A stretch of DNA of 64,000 nucleotides from Puia sp963703355 (GCA_963703355.1 OY969813.1:3906001-3970000), one strand, 5' to 3'; positions 43,723-53,700 are shown, counted from the stretch's first letter. Numbers and translations are program-made. The notes: generated by a model not told the origin, from the letters alone.

Positions 43723-44322
43723 CTATGCGATTTTCTCAACCTGCATATAATTTAATTCTACAGGAGTAGATCGCCCAAATATCTTAACGGTCACTTTTAA
43801 TTTCTTCTTCTCGTCGTTGACTTCCTCGATGATACCGTTGAAATCATTAAAGGGTCCTTCAATGATCTTAATGGTTTCTCCAATGATGAATGGCTCGCTC
43901 ATGCTCATTCCTCCTGCCTCAGCCATTTCATCCATCTTGCCGAGCATCTTATTCACTTCAGCTTTGCGCAGTGCTATCGGATTTTCCTTACCCAGAAAAT
44001 GTATAACACTGGGTGTGTTCTTAACAGCGTCGCGCAAATCGTCTCCCAGCTTGCCTTCTACAACTTCTACCATCACATAACCGGGATAATAGTTTCTTTC
44101 GCGCATTACTTTTTTCCCGTTCTGTACTTTATATACCTTTTCGATCGGCAGAAAAATCTGCTTTACTACTTCACTCCAGCCACCCCTGGAAATTTCCTTG
44201 TCCAGATATTCTTTTACTTTTCTTTCCTTACCGCTTACAACACGAAGTACATACCACTTAGTTTCTTTGCCTGGAGCATGCTCAGCAGAATCAGGAGTAA
44301 CAGTTTGATTAATAGTTTCCAT
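43723..44322 (-). CDS. nusG: Transcription termination/antitermination protein NusG
   Basis: 199 residues. N-terminal domain begins KWYVLRVVSGKERKVKEYLD and binds RNA polymerase; the C-terminal KOW domain contains GETIKIIEGPFNDFNGIIEE and KLKVTVKIFGRSTPVELNY. Its start overlaps the secE stop by one base. Followed by a bidirectional terminator rather than rplK. Confidence 0.97.
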   Translation of the reverse strand: METINQTVTPDSAEHAPGKETKWYVLRVVSGKERKVKEYLDKEISRGGWSEVVKQIFLPIEKVYKVQNGKKVMRERNYYPGYVMVEVVEGKLGDDLRDAVKNTPSVIHFLGKENPIALRKAEVNKMLGKMDEMAEAGGMSMSEPFIIGETIKIIEGPFNDFNGIIEEVNDEKKKLKVTVKIFGRSTPVELNYMQVEKIA

Positions 44323-44516
44323 CAGGATAATAATGAATAAATGAATTTTAAGATTCCGTTAGAAAACAGATCCATCACACTTACGAGTAGTGTTATCAGG
44401 ATGGTTGCTACCAGGACGATTACTGTTGACTGCTGTAATTCCGACCATGTTGGCCAGGTTACTTTTTCCATCAGTTCCCGGTAAGATTCTTTGAAATAAT
44501 TGGTGACTTTGTTCAC
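44322..44516 (-). CDS. secE: Preprotein translocase subunit SecE
   Basis: 64 residues with one C-terminal membrane helix (about residues 31-52) preceded by the amphipathic VTWPTWSELQQSTVIVL motif typical of minimal SecE. Clamps SecY in the translocon. Coupled to nusG by a one-base overlap, and preceded by the 8-mer arrays that separate it from tRNA-Trp. Confidence 0.95.
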   Translation of the reverse strand: MNKVTNYFKESYRELMEKVTWPTWSELQQSTVIVLVATILITLLVSVMDLFSNGILKFIYSLLS

Positions 44517-44522
44517 GTAAAT

Positions 44523-44630
44523 AATTTGAAAATTTGAAGATTTGGAAATTTGAAAGTTCCGGAAATCTGAAATTCTATAATGGGTTTATCCATTTTCAAA
44601 TCTCCATATTTCCCTATTTCCATATTTCCT
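44523..44630. repeat. Facing 8-mer arrays between tRNA-Trp and secE
   Basis: Left arm 44523-44570: AATTTGAA, AATTTGAA, GATTTGGA, AATTTGAA, AGTTCCGG, AAATCTGA. Right arm 44593-44630: TTTTCAAA, TCTCCATA, TTTCCCTA, TTTCCATA, TTTCCT. Reverse-complement-like arms around 22 bases. Confidence 0.8.
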
Positions 44631-44633
44631 TCG

Positions 44634-44705
44634 CACGGGAACAAGGATTCGAACCCTGATCAAAGGTTTTGGAGACCTCTATTCTAACCGTTGAACTATT
44701 CCCGT
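44634..44705 (-). tRNA. tRNA-Trp (CCA anticodon)
   Basis: 72 bases. Acceptor ACGGGAA/TTCCCGT, anticodon loop reading TCTCCAAAA with CCA in the centre, T-loop GGTTCGAATCC. Discriminator G. The CCA tail is not encoded. Between tuf and secE, as in many bacteria. Confidence 0.95.
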
Positions 44706-44813
44706 AGAAAGCTAAAAGCTATCCCGTTTTACCGAGACAGCTTTTAGTTCCTGCAAATATAATAAAATCTGATGTATTAAATCTACACCGTATAAGGCGT
44801 GGAAACCTCCTGA

Positions 44814-46001
44814 CTATTTCAGGATTTCAGTTACCTGGCCAGCACCTACAGTACGGCCACCTTCACGGATCGCAAATTTCAGACCTTTTTCCATTGCGAT
44901 CGGCTGGATGAGTTTTACAGTCAGCGCACTGTTATCACCAGGCATTACCATTTCTGTTCCTGCAGGCAATTCCACTTCACCCGTTACATCAGTAGTGCGG
45001 AAGTAAAACTGTGGGCGATATTTATTGAAGAAAGGAGTATGGCGTCCGCCTTCTTCCTTACTTAATACGTACACTTCACATTTGAATTCGGTATGTGGTG
45101 TGATAGACCCTGGTTTGCAGAGTACCATTCCACGACGTATCTGATTTTTTTCAATACCGCGGAGTAGCAAACCTGCATTGTCCCCTGCTTCACCTGCATC
45201 CAGCAATTTGCGGAACATTTCCACGCCTGTAACAGTTGATGCAAGTGGTGCTTCCATCAAACCTACGATTTCAATCGCTTCACCCACTTTAATACGACCT
45301 CTTTCAATACGGCCTGTGGCAACTGTACCACGACCCGTAATGGAGAATACGTCTTCCACGGACATCAGGAACGGCTGGTCAACCGGGCGCGGAGGCAGAG
45401 GAATGTAACTGTCTACAGCATCCATGAGTTCATCGATTGCTTTAACCCATTTAGCTTCACCAGCAAGTGCACCTGTAGCAGAACCCTGTATAATAGGAGT
45501 GTTGTCGCCATCAAATCCATAAAATGTAAGCAATTCACGGATTTCCATTTCAACAAGTTCAAGCAATTCAGGATCGTCAACAAGGTCAACCTTATTCATG
45601 AATACAACCATGCGCGGAACGCCTACCTGACGTGCCAGAAGAATGTGTTCTTTGGTCTGAGGCATGGGTCCATCAGTTGCTGCAACCACGAGAATTGCTC
45701 CATCCATCTGGGCAGCACCCGTAATCATATTTTTAACATAGTCAGCATGACCAGGACAATCCACGTGAGCATAATGACGATTTGCTGTCTGATATTCTAC
45801 GTGTGCAGTGTTGATCGTAATCCCGCGCTCTTTTTCTTCAGGAGCAGCATCGATTTCGTCGTACTTTTTTGCCGTTGCCAACCCTTTTGAAGATAAAATG
45901 GTGGTAATAGCGGCAGTTAAAGTGGTTTTACCATGGTCAATATGACCAATGGTTCCAACATTAACGTGGGGTTTATCCCTTTTGAAGGTCTCTTTTGACA
46001 T
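44814..46001 (-). CDS. tuf: Elongation factor Tu
   Basis: 395 residues. Delivers aminoacyl-tRNA to the ribosome. The GTPase motifs are GHIDHGKTTLTAAI (G1), DCPGHADYVKN (G3) and NKVDLVDDPE (G4); domains II and III follow to the AIREGGRTVGAGQVTEILK end. It is transcribed after four tRNA genes and before tRNA-Trp-secE-nusG, the conserved arrangement. Confidence 0.99.
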   Translation of the reverse strand: MSKETFKRDKPHVNVGTIGHIDHGKTTLTAAITTILSSKGLATAKKYDEIDAAPEEKERGITINTAHVEYQTANRHYAHVDCPGHADYVKNMITGAAQMDGAILVVAATDGPMPQTKEHILLARQVGVPRMVVFMNKVDLVDDPELLELVEMEIRELLTFYGFDGDNTPIIQGSATGALAGEAKWVKAIDELMDAVDSYIPLPPRPVDQPFLMSVEDVFSITGRGTVATGRIERGRIKVGEAIEIVGLMEAPLASTVTGVEMFRKLLDAGEAGDNAGLLLRGIEKNQIRRGMVLCKPGSITPHTEFKCEVYVLSKEEGGRHTPFFNKYRPQFYFRTTDVTGEVELPAGTEMVMPGDNSALTVKLIQPIAMEKGLKFAIREGGRTVGAGQVTEILK

Positions 46002-46093
46002 TGGTATCTGGTTTTTAGTTGTGTTTTTAAATAATTGATTCTATTTTCTTTAGTCCTGCTTTCCTTTTATCCTTTCAACCACTCTTTAATTTG

Positions 46094-46165
<72 letters not shown>

Positions 46166-46222
46166 ATCGCTATAGCTTTAGAATATCTCCAAACCGGAAA
46201 AACGGTCATGAAGAACTGCCTG

Positions 46223-46267
46223 CGCTAAAGCTCCGGCAGGTAAGAGTAGCCTTCGCTAAAGCTCCGG
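46223..46267. repeat. Two direct copies of CGCTAAAGCTCCGG
   Basis: Identical 14-mers at 46223-46236 and 46254-46267, between tRNA-Thr and tRNA-Gly. The first is flanked by CCTG and CAGG, making a small palindromic unit (CCTGCGCTAAAG, CTCCGGCAGG). Possibly a dispersed palindromic element. Confidence 0.7.
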
Positions 46268-46275
46268 TTACTGAG

Positions 46276-46348
46276 AGCGGAAGACGAGGTTCGAACCCGC
46301 GACCTACAGCTTGGAAGGCTGTCGCTCTACCAACTGAGCTACTTCCGC
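46276..46348 (-). tRNA. tRNA-Gly (TCC anticodon)
   Basis: 73 bases. Acceptor GCGGAAG/CTTCCGC, D-arm AGCTCAGTTGGTAGAGC, anticodon loop CTTCCAAG, T-arm GCGGGTTCGAACC. No encoded CCA. Confidence 0.95.
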
Positions 46349-46356
46349 AAAATACA

Positions 46357-46493
46357 AGTGTGAAAGTATGGGAGTATGGGAATATGAAAGTGCGATTTAA
46401 CTTTCATACTCTGTACAGCCCTATTTCAACTCAAAGAACTTTTTAACAAACCACTCGTATACTCCTACACTCTTATACTCCTATACTTCACAG
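46357..46493. repeat. Facing 8-mer arrays between tRNA-Gly and tRNA-Tyr
   Basis: Left arm 46357-46396: AGTGTGAA, AGTATGGG, AGTATGGG, AATATGAA, AGTGCGAT. Right arm 46454-46493: CTCGTATA, CTCCTACA, CTCTTATA, CTCCTATA, CTTCACAG. Same word family and orientation as the leuC-leuD arrays 42 kb away. Confidence 0.88.
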
Positions 46494-46497
46494 TGGG

Positions 46498-46580
46498 TGG
46501 GCAAGGATGGATTCGAACCACCGAACTCCGAAGAGAACAGATTTACAGTCTGTTGTCGTTGGCCACTTGACTACTTGCCC
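46498..46580 (-). tRNA. tRNA-Tyr (GTA anticodon)
   Basis: 83 bases with a long variable arm, as expected for a class II tRNA. Acceptor GGGCAAG/CTTGCCC, anticodon loop CTGTAAAT. No encoded CCA. Confidence 0.95.
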
Positions 46581-46640
46581 AATGGTGACTGCCAGCCTAC
46601 AGAAACCCGTTTCAATTTCAATCCACCTTTCTTGCCGGTG

Positions 46641-46713
46641 AGCCTGAGAGGGGGATCGAACCCGCGACCTGCTGATTACAAATCAGCTGCTCTACCAACT
46701 GAGCTACTCAGGC
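46641..46713 (-). tRNA. tRNA-Thr (TGT anticodon)
   Basis: 73 bases. Acceptor GCCTGAG/CTCAGGC, D-arm AGCTCAGTTGGTAGAGC, anticodon loop TTTGTAA, T-arm CGGGTTCGATCCC. First tRNA of the tuf operon. Confidence 0.95.
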
Positions 46714-46795
46714 TTGATTTTATTAGCAATTTAAAACTGACCTTCCTGCAAAGAACTAAAACAGACGCAATTAACCCCCTGTTTTTTTTGGAAGG

Positions 46796-46826
46796 CAAAG
46801 GTAAGCGATTTTGTTAAATGGAAAAA
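46796..46826 (-). promoter_or_regulatory. Promoter of the tRNA-tuf operon
   Basis: On the minus strand TTTT (46826-46823), 19-base spacer, TACCTTTG (46803-46796), a perfect TAnnTTTG. The same -7 sequence is found before rpoC. Confidence 0.65.
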
Positions 46827-46908
46827 TTTTGAAGTATTTTTTCTCCCGATATCTCCAGAAACTTCAACGGTAGATATTTCAGTCAGAAAACTGGCTGTTG
46901 GAACTTAG

Positions 46909-47208
46909 CTAAGCAGCTTGTTTATCTTTTTTCCTTTTTATTAAATTGATCAGCGAGCCCATTGCTTTGTCGAAGGATTCTTCAAATGATTTTGAAGAAC
47001 ATTTCACAAAATAATCCTGATGCGGCACGTGCACTTTAATTTCTGCTATTTTATCTTTTATCGTATGAACAACATTGTCAAGTTTGAGATATACTTCCAC
47101 ATTTACTATTCTGTCATGGAAAGTGTCCAGCCGTAATAATTTTTTGTTTACATATTCTACCAGTTTGTTATCGGCTTCGAATCGGACAGTCTGAATATTT
47201 ATGGTCAT
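46909..47208 (-). CDS. hpf: Ribosome hibernation-promoting factor (HPF/RaiA family)
   Basis: 99 residues from ATG 47206-47208 (MTINIQTVRFEADNKLVEYV); a six-residue upstream extension exists. Short-form HPF that binds the 30S decoding site and silences ribosomes in stationary phase. NKLVEYVNKKLLRLDTFHD, the beta strand VEVYLKL and the basic C-terminus LIKRKKDKQAA fit the family; there is no long-form C-terminal domain. Conserved neighbour of the recombinase and rpsU genes. Confidence 0.93.
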   Translation of the reverse strand: MTINIQTVRFEADNKLVEYVNKKLLRLDTFHDRIVNVEVYLKLDNVVHTIKDKIAEIKVHVPHQDYFVKCSSKSFEESFDKAMGSLINLIKRKKDKQAA

Positions 47209-47354
47209 ATCAACACTTTTTAGCAATGAAACAATAAATTCAGGAGCATTCTTCAGTAGGTATTTTTGAAGATACCAACAGAATGAAATTAACTCGTTAG
47301 GGGAGCTTTTCCAAATTTTTCGTCCTATAAATTCCCTGTTTTTTAACGGTAAAG

Positions 47355-48242
47355 TTATCCCCTGGGATGGGTTTTTTTGTGTACTTCCCTGAGCTTCTCA
47401 ATACTGTTATGTGTGTATAACTGAGTGGCCGCTAAACTGGAATGTCCTAACAGTTCTTTAACTGAGTTCAGGTCTGCCCCATGATTCATGAGATGTGTTG
47501 CAAAGCTGTGTCTTAACACATGCGGACTTTTTTTGTCAACAGTTGTTACTTTGGAAAGCCATTTTTTTACTGCCAGATACGCGTATTTTGTATATAGCGG
47601 TTTTCCCGCTTCGTTCACCAGCAGGGTTTGAGCTGAATCGATACCAGCGGAATGTTTTCCTTCCTGATAAATATTGATTTCATTTGTGAGCGAAGTACTT
47701 AGCGGGATAATTCTTTCCTTATTCCCTTTTCCAAGAACCCTGATGGTTGCAGCGTGTAAATCCACCTGGTTGTTTTTAAGTGTAACAAGTTCGGTAAGTC
47801 TGACGCCAGTATTGTAAAATATGAGTATCAGCATCCTGTCAGTTCTTCCCGCCCAGTTATCAGGAAACTCGATATGGTTGTTCAGTAAAAACATATCCTT
47901 TTCTTCTATGTAAACCGGGAGTCTTTTCCCCACTTTTGGGCTTATAATGCCGGTCATGGGAGAGCTATTCAACTTACCGGTACGGAGGAGGTATTTAAAA
48001 AAGGACTTCAGGGATGAAATCTTGCGATTGATCGACTTGGAACTGATTTTTTGTTCTTTCAGGCTGGCCAGCCAGGAGCGGACATAAGTAGCCGTGATCG
48101 ATTCAATGGGGGCATCGCCGAAAGCAGATTCTGTGTACAAAAAGAATTGTTCCAAATCGTCCCTGTATGCACTGACCGTATGGATGGAATATCTTTTCTC
48201 AAATTTTAAGTAGTCGATGAAGGTCTGACTGAACGTATGCAA
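47355..48242 (-). CDS. Tyrosine recombinase (XerC/XerD type)
   Basis: 295 residues, normal length for chromosomal Xer recombinases. An N-terminal SAM-like core-binding domain (TFIDYLKFEKRYSIHTVSAY) precedes the catalytic domain with all active-site residues: R148 (GVRLTEL), K172 (GKGNKERIIPL), H241 and R244 (HVLRHSFATHL), H267 (LGHSSL) and nucleophile Y276 (ATQLYTH). It most likely acts at dif to resolve chromosome dimers. No integron or transposon signs surround it, and it lies between conserved housekeeping genes. Confidence 0.93.
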   Translation of the reverse strand: MHTFSQTFIDYLKFEKRYSIHTVSAYRDDLEQFFLYTESAFGDAPIESITATYVRSWLASLKEQKISSKSINRKISSLKSFFKYLLRTGKLNSSPMTGIISPKVGKRLPVYIEEKDMFLLNNHIEFPDNWAGRTDRMLILIFYNTGVRLTELVTLKNNQVDLHAATIRVLGKGNKERIIPLSTSLTNEINIYQEGKHSAGIDSAQTLLVNEAGKPLYTKYAYLAVKKWLSKVTTVDKKSPHVLRHSFATHLMNHGADLNSVKELLGHSSLAATQLYTHNSIEKLREVHKKTHPRG

Positions 48243-48301
48243 AGCGTAATCATTGGTACATTCAAATTTAAAATTTTAATAGTGAATGGTAAAAACTAAA
48301 A

Positions 48302-48327
48302 AACCCTTCAGACTAAACTGAAGGGTT
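48302..48327 (-). terminator. Intrinsic terminator of rpsU
   Basis: 10-bp stem AACCCTTCAG / CTGAAGGGTT with a six-base loop; on the minus strand followed by TTTTTTAG. Confidence 0.88.
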
Positions 48328-48352
48328 GGTATAATTTATTTTAAGAAGTAGT

Positions 48353-48550
48353 TTAGGCGTCGAACTTACCCGTGGCAAGCTGCTGTTTGTAGACAGCTTT
48401 TAACACTTCACCTCTTCTTTTAATAGAAGGTTTTGTAAACGACTGGCGACTGCGCAGTTGAATCAACACTTTGGCTTTTTCAAATTTCTTTTTGTACTTC
48501 TTTAAAGCCTTGTCAATGTTCTCGCAATCTTTTGAATCTATAATCAACAT
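48353..48550 (-). CDS. rpsU: 30S ribosomal protein S21
   Basis: 65 residues, mostly basic helix: NIDKALKKYKKKFEKAKVL and RRGEVLKAVYKQQLATGKF. Normal for Bacteroidota. Followed by its own terminator, with a perfect -7 box upstream, so it is transcribed apart from the recombinase gene. Confidence 0.96.
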   Translation of the reverse strand: MLIIDSKDCENIDKALKKYKKKFEKAKVLIQLRSRQSFTKPSIKRRGEVLKAVYKQQLATGKFDA

Positions 48551-48584
48551 GCAAATACTGTTTTTAAAATTGAATTTCGGTTTG

Positions 48585-48592
48585 CAAAGATA
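48585..48592 (-). promoter_or_regulatory. -7 box of rpsU
   Basis: TATCTTTG on the minus strand, a perfect TAnnTTTG, 35 bases upstream of the start codon. The -33 region is A/T-rich and not decisive. Confidence 0.55.
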
Positions 48593-48646
48593 AGGAGTTT
48601 TTTAAAATTATACACTAAAAAGCGTGAAAATCACGATTTTTGCACG

Positions 48647-49240
48647 ATGTTCACAGGCATTATTGAAGCGACGGGCAGCATTTCTTCTGTTTCGACTAAG
48701 GGGACAAACCGGACCTTTAAGATTTCATCACCGTTGGCCCATGAACTGAAAGTGGATCAGAGTCTTTCGCATGACGGTGTTTGCCTTACTGTGGAGTCCG
48801 TTTTTGCAGACAGTTACCAGGTTACCGCGGTAAACGAAACCTTGTCAAAAACCTGTTTATCTCATTGGAAACCAGGCAACAAGGTCAATCTTGAGCGATG
48901 TCTGACGATGAATGGGCGTTTGGACGGTCATATGGTGCAGGGACATGTGGATGCTACCGCCTTTTGTACCATTCGTGAAGACAAAAAAGGAAGCTGGCTG
49001 TTCCGCTTCAAATTTCCCGAACATTTCAAAAATCTGATAATCGAAAAGGGGTCTGTCGCGGTAAATGGTATCAGTCTCACCTGTTTTGATGTTACAAATG
49101 CGGAATTCTCGGTGGCTATAATTCCTTATACATTCGAAAACACCAATGTCGGCAATTTGGTTCCCGGATCGATAGTCAATATTGAATTCGATCTGATTGG
49201 AAAGTATATCGACAAAATGGTAAGAAATGGAATAAAGTAA
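48647..49240 (+). CDS. ribE: Riboflavin synthase, alpha subunit
   Basis: 197 residues. Dismutates two molecules of 6,7-dimethyl-8-ribityllumazine to riboflavin. Two repeated lumazine-binding barrels are visible: MFTGIIEATGSISSV with SLSHDGVCLTVE, then GHMVQGHVDATA with GSVAVNGISLTCFDV. Start ATG 48647. A -7-like GATTTTTG (48635-48642) ends only four bases before the ATG, so the mRNA may be leaderless. Confidence 0.95.
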   Translation: MFTGIIEATGSISSVSTKGTNRTFKISSPLAHELKVDQSLSHDGVCLTVESVFADSYQVTAVNETLSKTCLSHWKPGNKVNLERCLTMNGRLDGHMVQGHVDATAFCTIREDKKGSWLFRFKFPEHFKNLIIEKGSVAVNGISLTCFDVTNAEFSVAIIPYTFENTNVGNLVPGSIVNIEFDLIGKYIDKMVRNGIK

Positions 49241-49254
49241 TTACTTCTTTGTAT

Positions 49255-50799
49255 TCAAAAAGGCTGTAGAAGTTCGAGGCGACCTGTACTGCAAATATAA
49301 ATCTCATCACCAGGTCGGCTAATATACGCTGGCTGACCCTGTTTAATTATCGTATAACGTTCGAAACCGCTCTTTTTTATTTCAATATCCGGCGGCAATG
49401 AAATTTCGGTTTTTTCAGTATTTGTTTTTCTTTCTTCAGTGCTATTTGCCATTTCGATTCTCGAAACATAATTTACCGCGATAAAACGAGTACTGTCGAG
49501 GCCATATAATTTCAATGCATCATTAAACCCCATTCTGAATACATATGCGCCTTCAATCTCATTGGGAATATTCACGAAATAAAGGGCGCTTGTATCATGT
49601 ACGCTTTTCGCATTTTCCATCGTTTGAAGTGCGGTCGAGGTGAAAGAAGATGCTTTTTTCCAGTTAAAATTATTTAATTCGAGAAAAAACAGAAAGTATA
49701 TAATCGTGGCGAATATTAACATTCGCTGAAGACTTTGTTGGCGCACAAGAAAAATAATGATCAATGCCCATATCATACAAACAAACACTGAAGGGAGATA
49801 TAGCAGTCGGTCTGATTCCGAAGTCTGGGTGCTCACGCCGGCTATAATTGGAATGATACTCGAAATGAATAACATTCCGGATAAAAATTTTATGCTTCTC
49901 CAATATTTATTTTGACTTATTTCTTTGATATGTATGAAAAAATAAATTGCAAAAAGTATTATTAAAAAAATAAAAACTGATGTTAATAATAGGGCATTGT
50001 TTGATGGAGGAAGTATAAGTCGGCCTGCCGTTTTAGCGATGTTTAATAAATATAACTTCATGCCTGTATGGAAAAACCCGTTTCCATAAGAACCAAGAAT
50101 AGATCCCGATAACAAAAACCGGCATATCAGGTGTATGCAGAAAGTAAAACAACATGCAAATGTCCATTGTCGGTTAGTTTCCAGGCTTTGATTTTCAAAA
50201 AACAACAAAAGCAATATGATAAGCGGGAAAAGTATTGCAGATTCAAAGGCTGTCATGCTAATAAAATAACATAAACAGCATGTGGTGATTTTGGGAACAG
50301 TTCTCTTTATCTCATAATAACACAAAAATCCCGAAAGCGTGAACAGGCATGCCATTCCCGCACCTCTGCCCAGCATCCAAACGATTGCTTCATTGTGAAA
50401 GGGATAACAAATGAAAAAAATCGACGATAAGAGCGCGAAGTAGACGGCGTTGTTTTTATTCTGAATAGAGCCGGCTATTCGAAAACTAAAAAGAAACAGA
50501 AGAAAACTGTTTATTCCATGGACCAGCACATTGAAAGAATTGTACCAAACAGGATTTAAACCACCGACAAGATAGTTAGCAAAAATAGTAAGATCCGAAA
50601 GTGGTCTGAAGAATCCATGGATGAAAAAAACCCGTTGATCACAAACCCGGAATAATACTTCGAAATCGTCAGAAACGAAGAAGCGGTTGAGAACCGGAAA
50701 GTAAATAAAGAATGCAGCTAATATGAATAGAGGCAGAAGAAATAGATATTTTCTTAACGGCACGCCTGCATTTGAATAGCCGGATTCTTTTAAGGTCAT
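49255..50799 (-). CDS. Polytopic membrane protein, GT-C/TMTC-like
   Basis: 514 residues, about eleven membrane helices and a soluble C-terminal domain of about 100 residues. After the first helix: FFVSDDFEVLFRVC, then FFRPLSDLTIFANYLVGGLN and VWYNSFNVLVHGINSFLLFL. The SDDFE acidic pair in the first extracytoplasmic loop and the FRP motif resemble GT-C O-glycosyltransferases of the TMTC/PMT type. Likely a protein or glycan glycosyltransferase in the inner membrane; not proven. It overlaps the C25-peptidase gene upstream by four bases, so it may act on the same secreted products. Confidence 0.75.
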   Translation of the reverse strand: MTLKESGYSNAGVPLRKYLFLLPLFILAAFFIYFPVLNRFFVSDDFEVLFRVCDQRVFFIHGFFRPLSDLTIFANYLVGGLNPVWYNSFNVLVHGINSFLLFLFSFRIAGSIQNKNNAVYFALLSSIFFICYPFHNEAIVWMLGRGAGMACLFTLSGFLCYYEIKRTVPKITTCCLCYFISMTAFESAILFPLIILLLLFFENQSLETNRQWTFACCFTFCIHLICRFLLSGSILGSYGNGFFHTGMKLYLLNIAKTAGRLILPPSNNALLLTSVFIFLIILFAIYFFIHIKEISQNKYWRSIKFLSGMLFISSIIPIIAGVSTQTSESDRLLYLPSVFVCMIWALIIIFLVRQQSLQRMLIFATIIYFLFFLELNNFNWKKASSFTSTALQTMENAKSVHDTSALYFVNIPNEIEGAYVFRMGFNDALKLYGLDSTRFIAVNYVSRIEMANSTEERKTNTEKTEISLPPDIEIKKSGFERYTIIKQGQPAYISRPGDEIYICSTGRLELLQPF

Positions 50800-53700
50800 T
50801 TCATCAAATACATTTTACCATATCCTTTATTGAAATATTGATCCGTATTATCGCTTTGCGATGTATACTTGTCAAGTGATTTCCCATTGAGATTTGTAAC
50901 AACATGATAAAGGTAAACACCATTTGCCAGTCGTGCGTGATACATATCTGTTCCGTCCCACTTAAATTCGGTGATATTCTGACCCACATGTAGAGGGCCA
51001 AGTTCCTCTTTCGTGATTTCTCTCACAACTTTACCTGTTATTGTGAGAATTTGGATCTTTATGTTCTGTGGAACATCACTGCCGGTAATGGTGAAAACGA
51101 AAGCTGTTGAAGTGGTAAATGGATTGGGATAGTTTAGCATATTTGAAATCATCGCTTTCGTTATGATTTTAAACGTCACCTGATAAGGTATCGTACCGGA
51201 TGGATTACCACTCTGATCAGATCCGGTAACAATGAGTGTATAGTCGTCTCCCTGAGGATTAATCTGATTTGTAAAAACGGGATTGAATTCCACGCTCGCT
51301 GTATTATCTGCACTACTTGTTGCAGGAGTAAATTTCAACGTGTCTGTATTAAAATAATACGGGTGCAAGGATCCATCCGGATAACGTAGTTGAACTCTGA
51401 TATCTGATGTATCATTAAGAAGCAGGAATTGAGATTCGTCTTTTAATTTTATGACAATATGAGGTTTCGCTGAAACAATATCTTCGTTGAGAATATGAAC
51501 ATTGTCAAAAGTTACGTCCAGCAATGGATTCAGTACATCCACTTTGACATAGAAATTTTTATATAGAAAATTATTGAAGTGGAATTGTTCAGGTTGTGCA
51601 TTATTTGGGTTCACTTCAACATTAATCGTATTTAGACCGGGATACAGTTTGCTGTCAATTTGATAAACTATACGTACCGTATCTCCTGACACAAGTGGTT
51701 TCGTATTGGGATAAGGAATAATATGGGTTACATTATTTTTATCGATAATCTTGAATGAAATCTTCAGGCTGTCGAAGGCCGACAAACTGATGTTCTTAAA
51801 TGCTACACCAAATTGGATTATTTCGCCCAGCTCAACAGAATCCTTTCCTGTCAGGTATATATTGGGTGCTATAGCACCTTCCGGAACCGGTACATAGTTA
51901 AGCCTCCAGTAATTTAACTGGTATGGAGTCGCGTGAACTGAATCAGTTGAAGTAAGTTTTAATTGGAGATAAGGGAATTGCTGGACATTTACGCCAGATA
52001 TATCGTAGTCCTGCGTTGCTGCATTCAGATTATAAATTATACTTTGATTACCCAATGTATCAACCCCAATAACCTGCACACCAATGCTGTCGGTAGAAGG
52101 AGATTCCAGACTATGACCCCGCCAGTGCAATTGTTTCCATTGTTTGGCCGGTCCGAAGAGTGGGGAAATCATGTTGGCAGTCAGATTCGGCAAGGGTACG
52201 TCCGTTGAAAGAATAATTTTATCATAGAGTCCTTGGGAATATTTATAAACAGGGGTGTAACCATTGTTTCCTTTTTTGTAAACGAGTGTCCAGCAGCGTG
52301 GTTGATTGATTGAATCAATCATGGTAAAGCCGGCCGCAAGAAGATAATGGTACAAAGATTTCTGATGCCCATATATGGCAGTGTCAGCTTCCCAAGTAGC
52401 AGGATACGAGAGATTGTTATTATAATCGATACTTCTTACAACAACGTAATCTCCTATAGGAATCGAATCCATAAAGTCCATCATAAGTTTCCGGCTGGCT
52501 GCTGTTGTATAAGAAAACTCAAAATTGTAGTGTGTGCTGGTTTTGCAGTTTGCACTACCGCTCCCAAATCGATAGAGGTTATTTCCCGCTGCATTTACAT
52601 TCAGCCATGGCGAAAAAGTTGCAGAATCGAAAACATTATAAATCAGAGATTGACCAACACAGGCACTCGCTATGTTTCCGGCTCCATTTACGAGCACGGA
52701 GAAATCCGCATCGTTTACACCGCTGGTTGGATAAATTGCCTGGCTGATGTATAAATTGCCGGTATGTTGACCATAATGCCAATTTCTGTCTGTCAAAAGG
52801 CTCATGCCATTACCCGTAGCCTGAAGTTGTTGATAGTAATGCGATTGGTTAAATCCTACGGTACTTCGCAGGGAATCAATATAGATAAAAGAAAATTCAG
52901 TCCAGTGATAAGCTGCATTCTGGGCGGGCACAATAGAAGTTCTCCAATAATAAACGGTGCTGTCAGTATATCTTATGCCCGGATCAAATTCAAATACACC
53001 CCCCACAGAACTAATATTTTTGGTCACCAGTTTGGGTGAATTGTAAGCCTCCGTGGTGTCGATTTCCATTACATATTGGGTTATAGGTGCAAAAGGATTG
53101 GCTGTTGACGCGTATAATTTCTGTGCAGGAGTAGTGATGATGGCATAGTTGTAAGGATAAATTGGTGTTAGCTCATCCTGATATATAAATATGGGAATCG
53201 TTACTGAATTATTTGCCAATGTAATTTCCGGCACATCGTTGTCCGCATTAATGGTAACAGTAATGTAATTCTGTCCTTCGTCTGTAGTAGCAACTATGGG
53301 AATCTGCAGCTGAACGGAATCTGAAAAACGTATACCACGTATCCTTTTTCTCAATACAGTAGCTGTAGAGCCATTAGGGTATCTTCTGGTGACCAATACA
53401 GTAATGGAGTCTGACACTGCTTTACCCAAATTATAAAACGTTGCAGCCAAACTGAAGCTGCGATCTGCTACCGAAATAAAAGTTGGACTGATCAAAACTC
53501 CGGACGCTTCCACGTCATAGTCCGCTAATTTATCATCACTAAGGGTAATTGACGGGTCTCCATGAATATTCATTTCCTCCGTCTGACACCTTGCAATAAA
53601 ATCTGTTGGCAACAAACTGAGTAACCCCCTTCCTGCATCTGATTCGATCGTTCCAATCGCTTTGCCATAATCACTGCCCCCCAACAAAGTATACATGTTG

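Noticed and set aside
47355..48242. Integrase of a mobile element
   Set aside because: Length, motifs and neighbours (hpf, rpsU, tuf) fit a housekeeping Xer recombinase; no attachment sites or cargo genes are seen.
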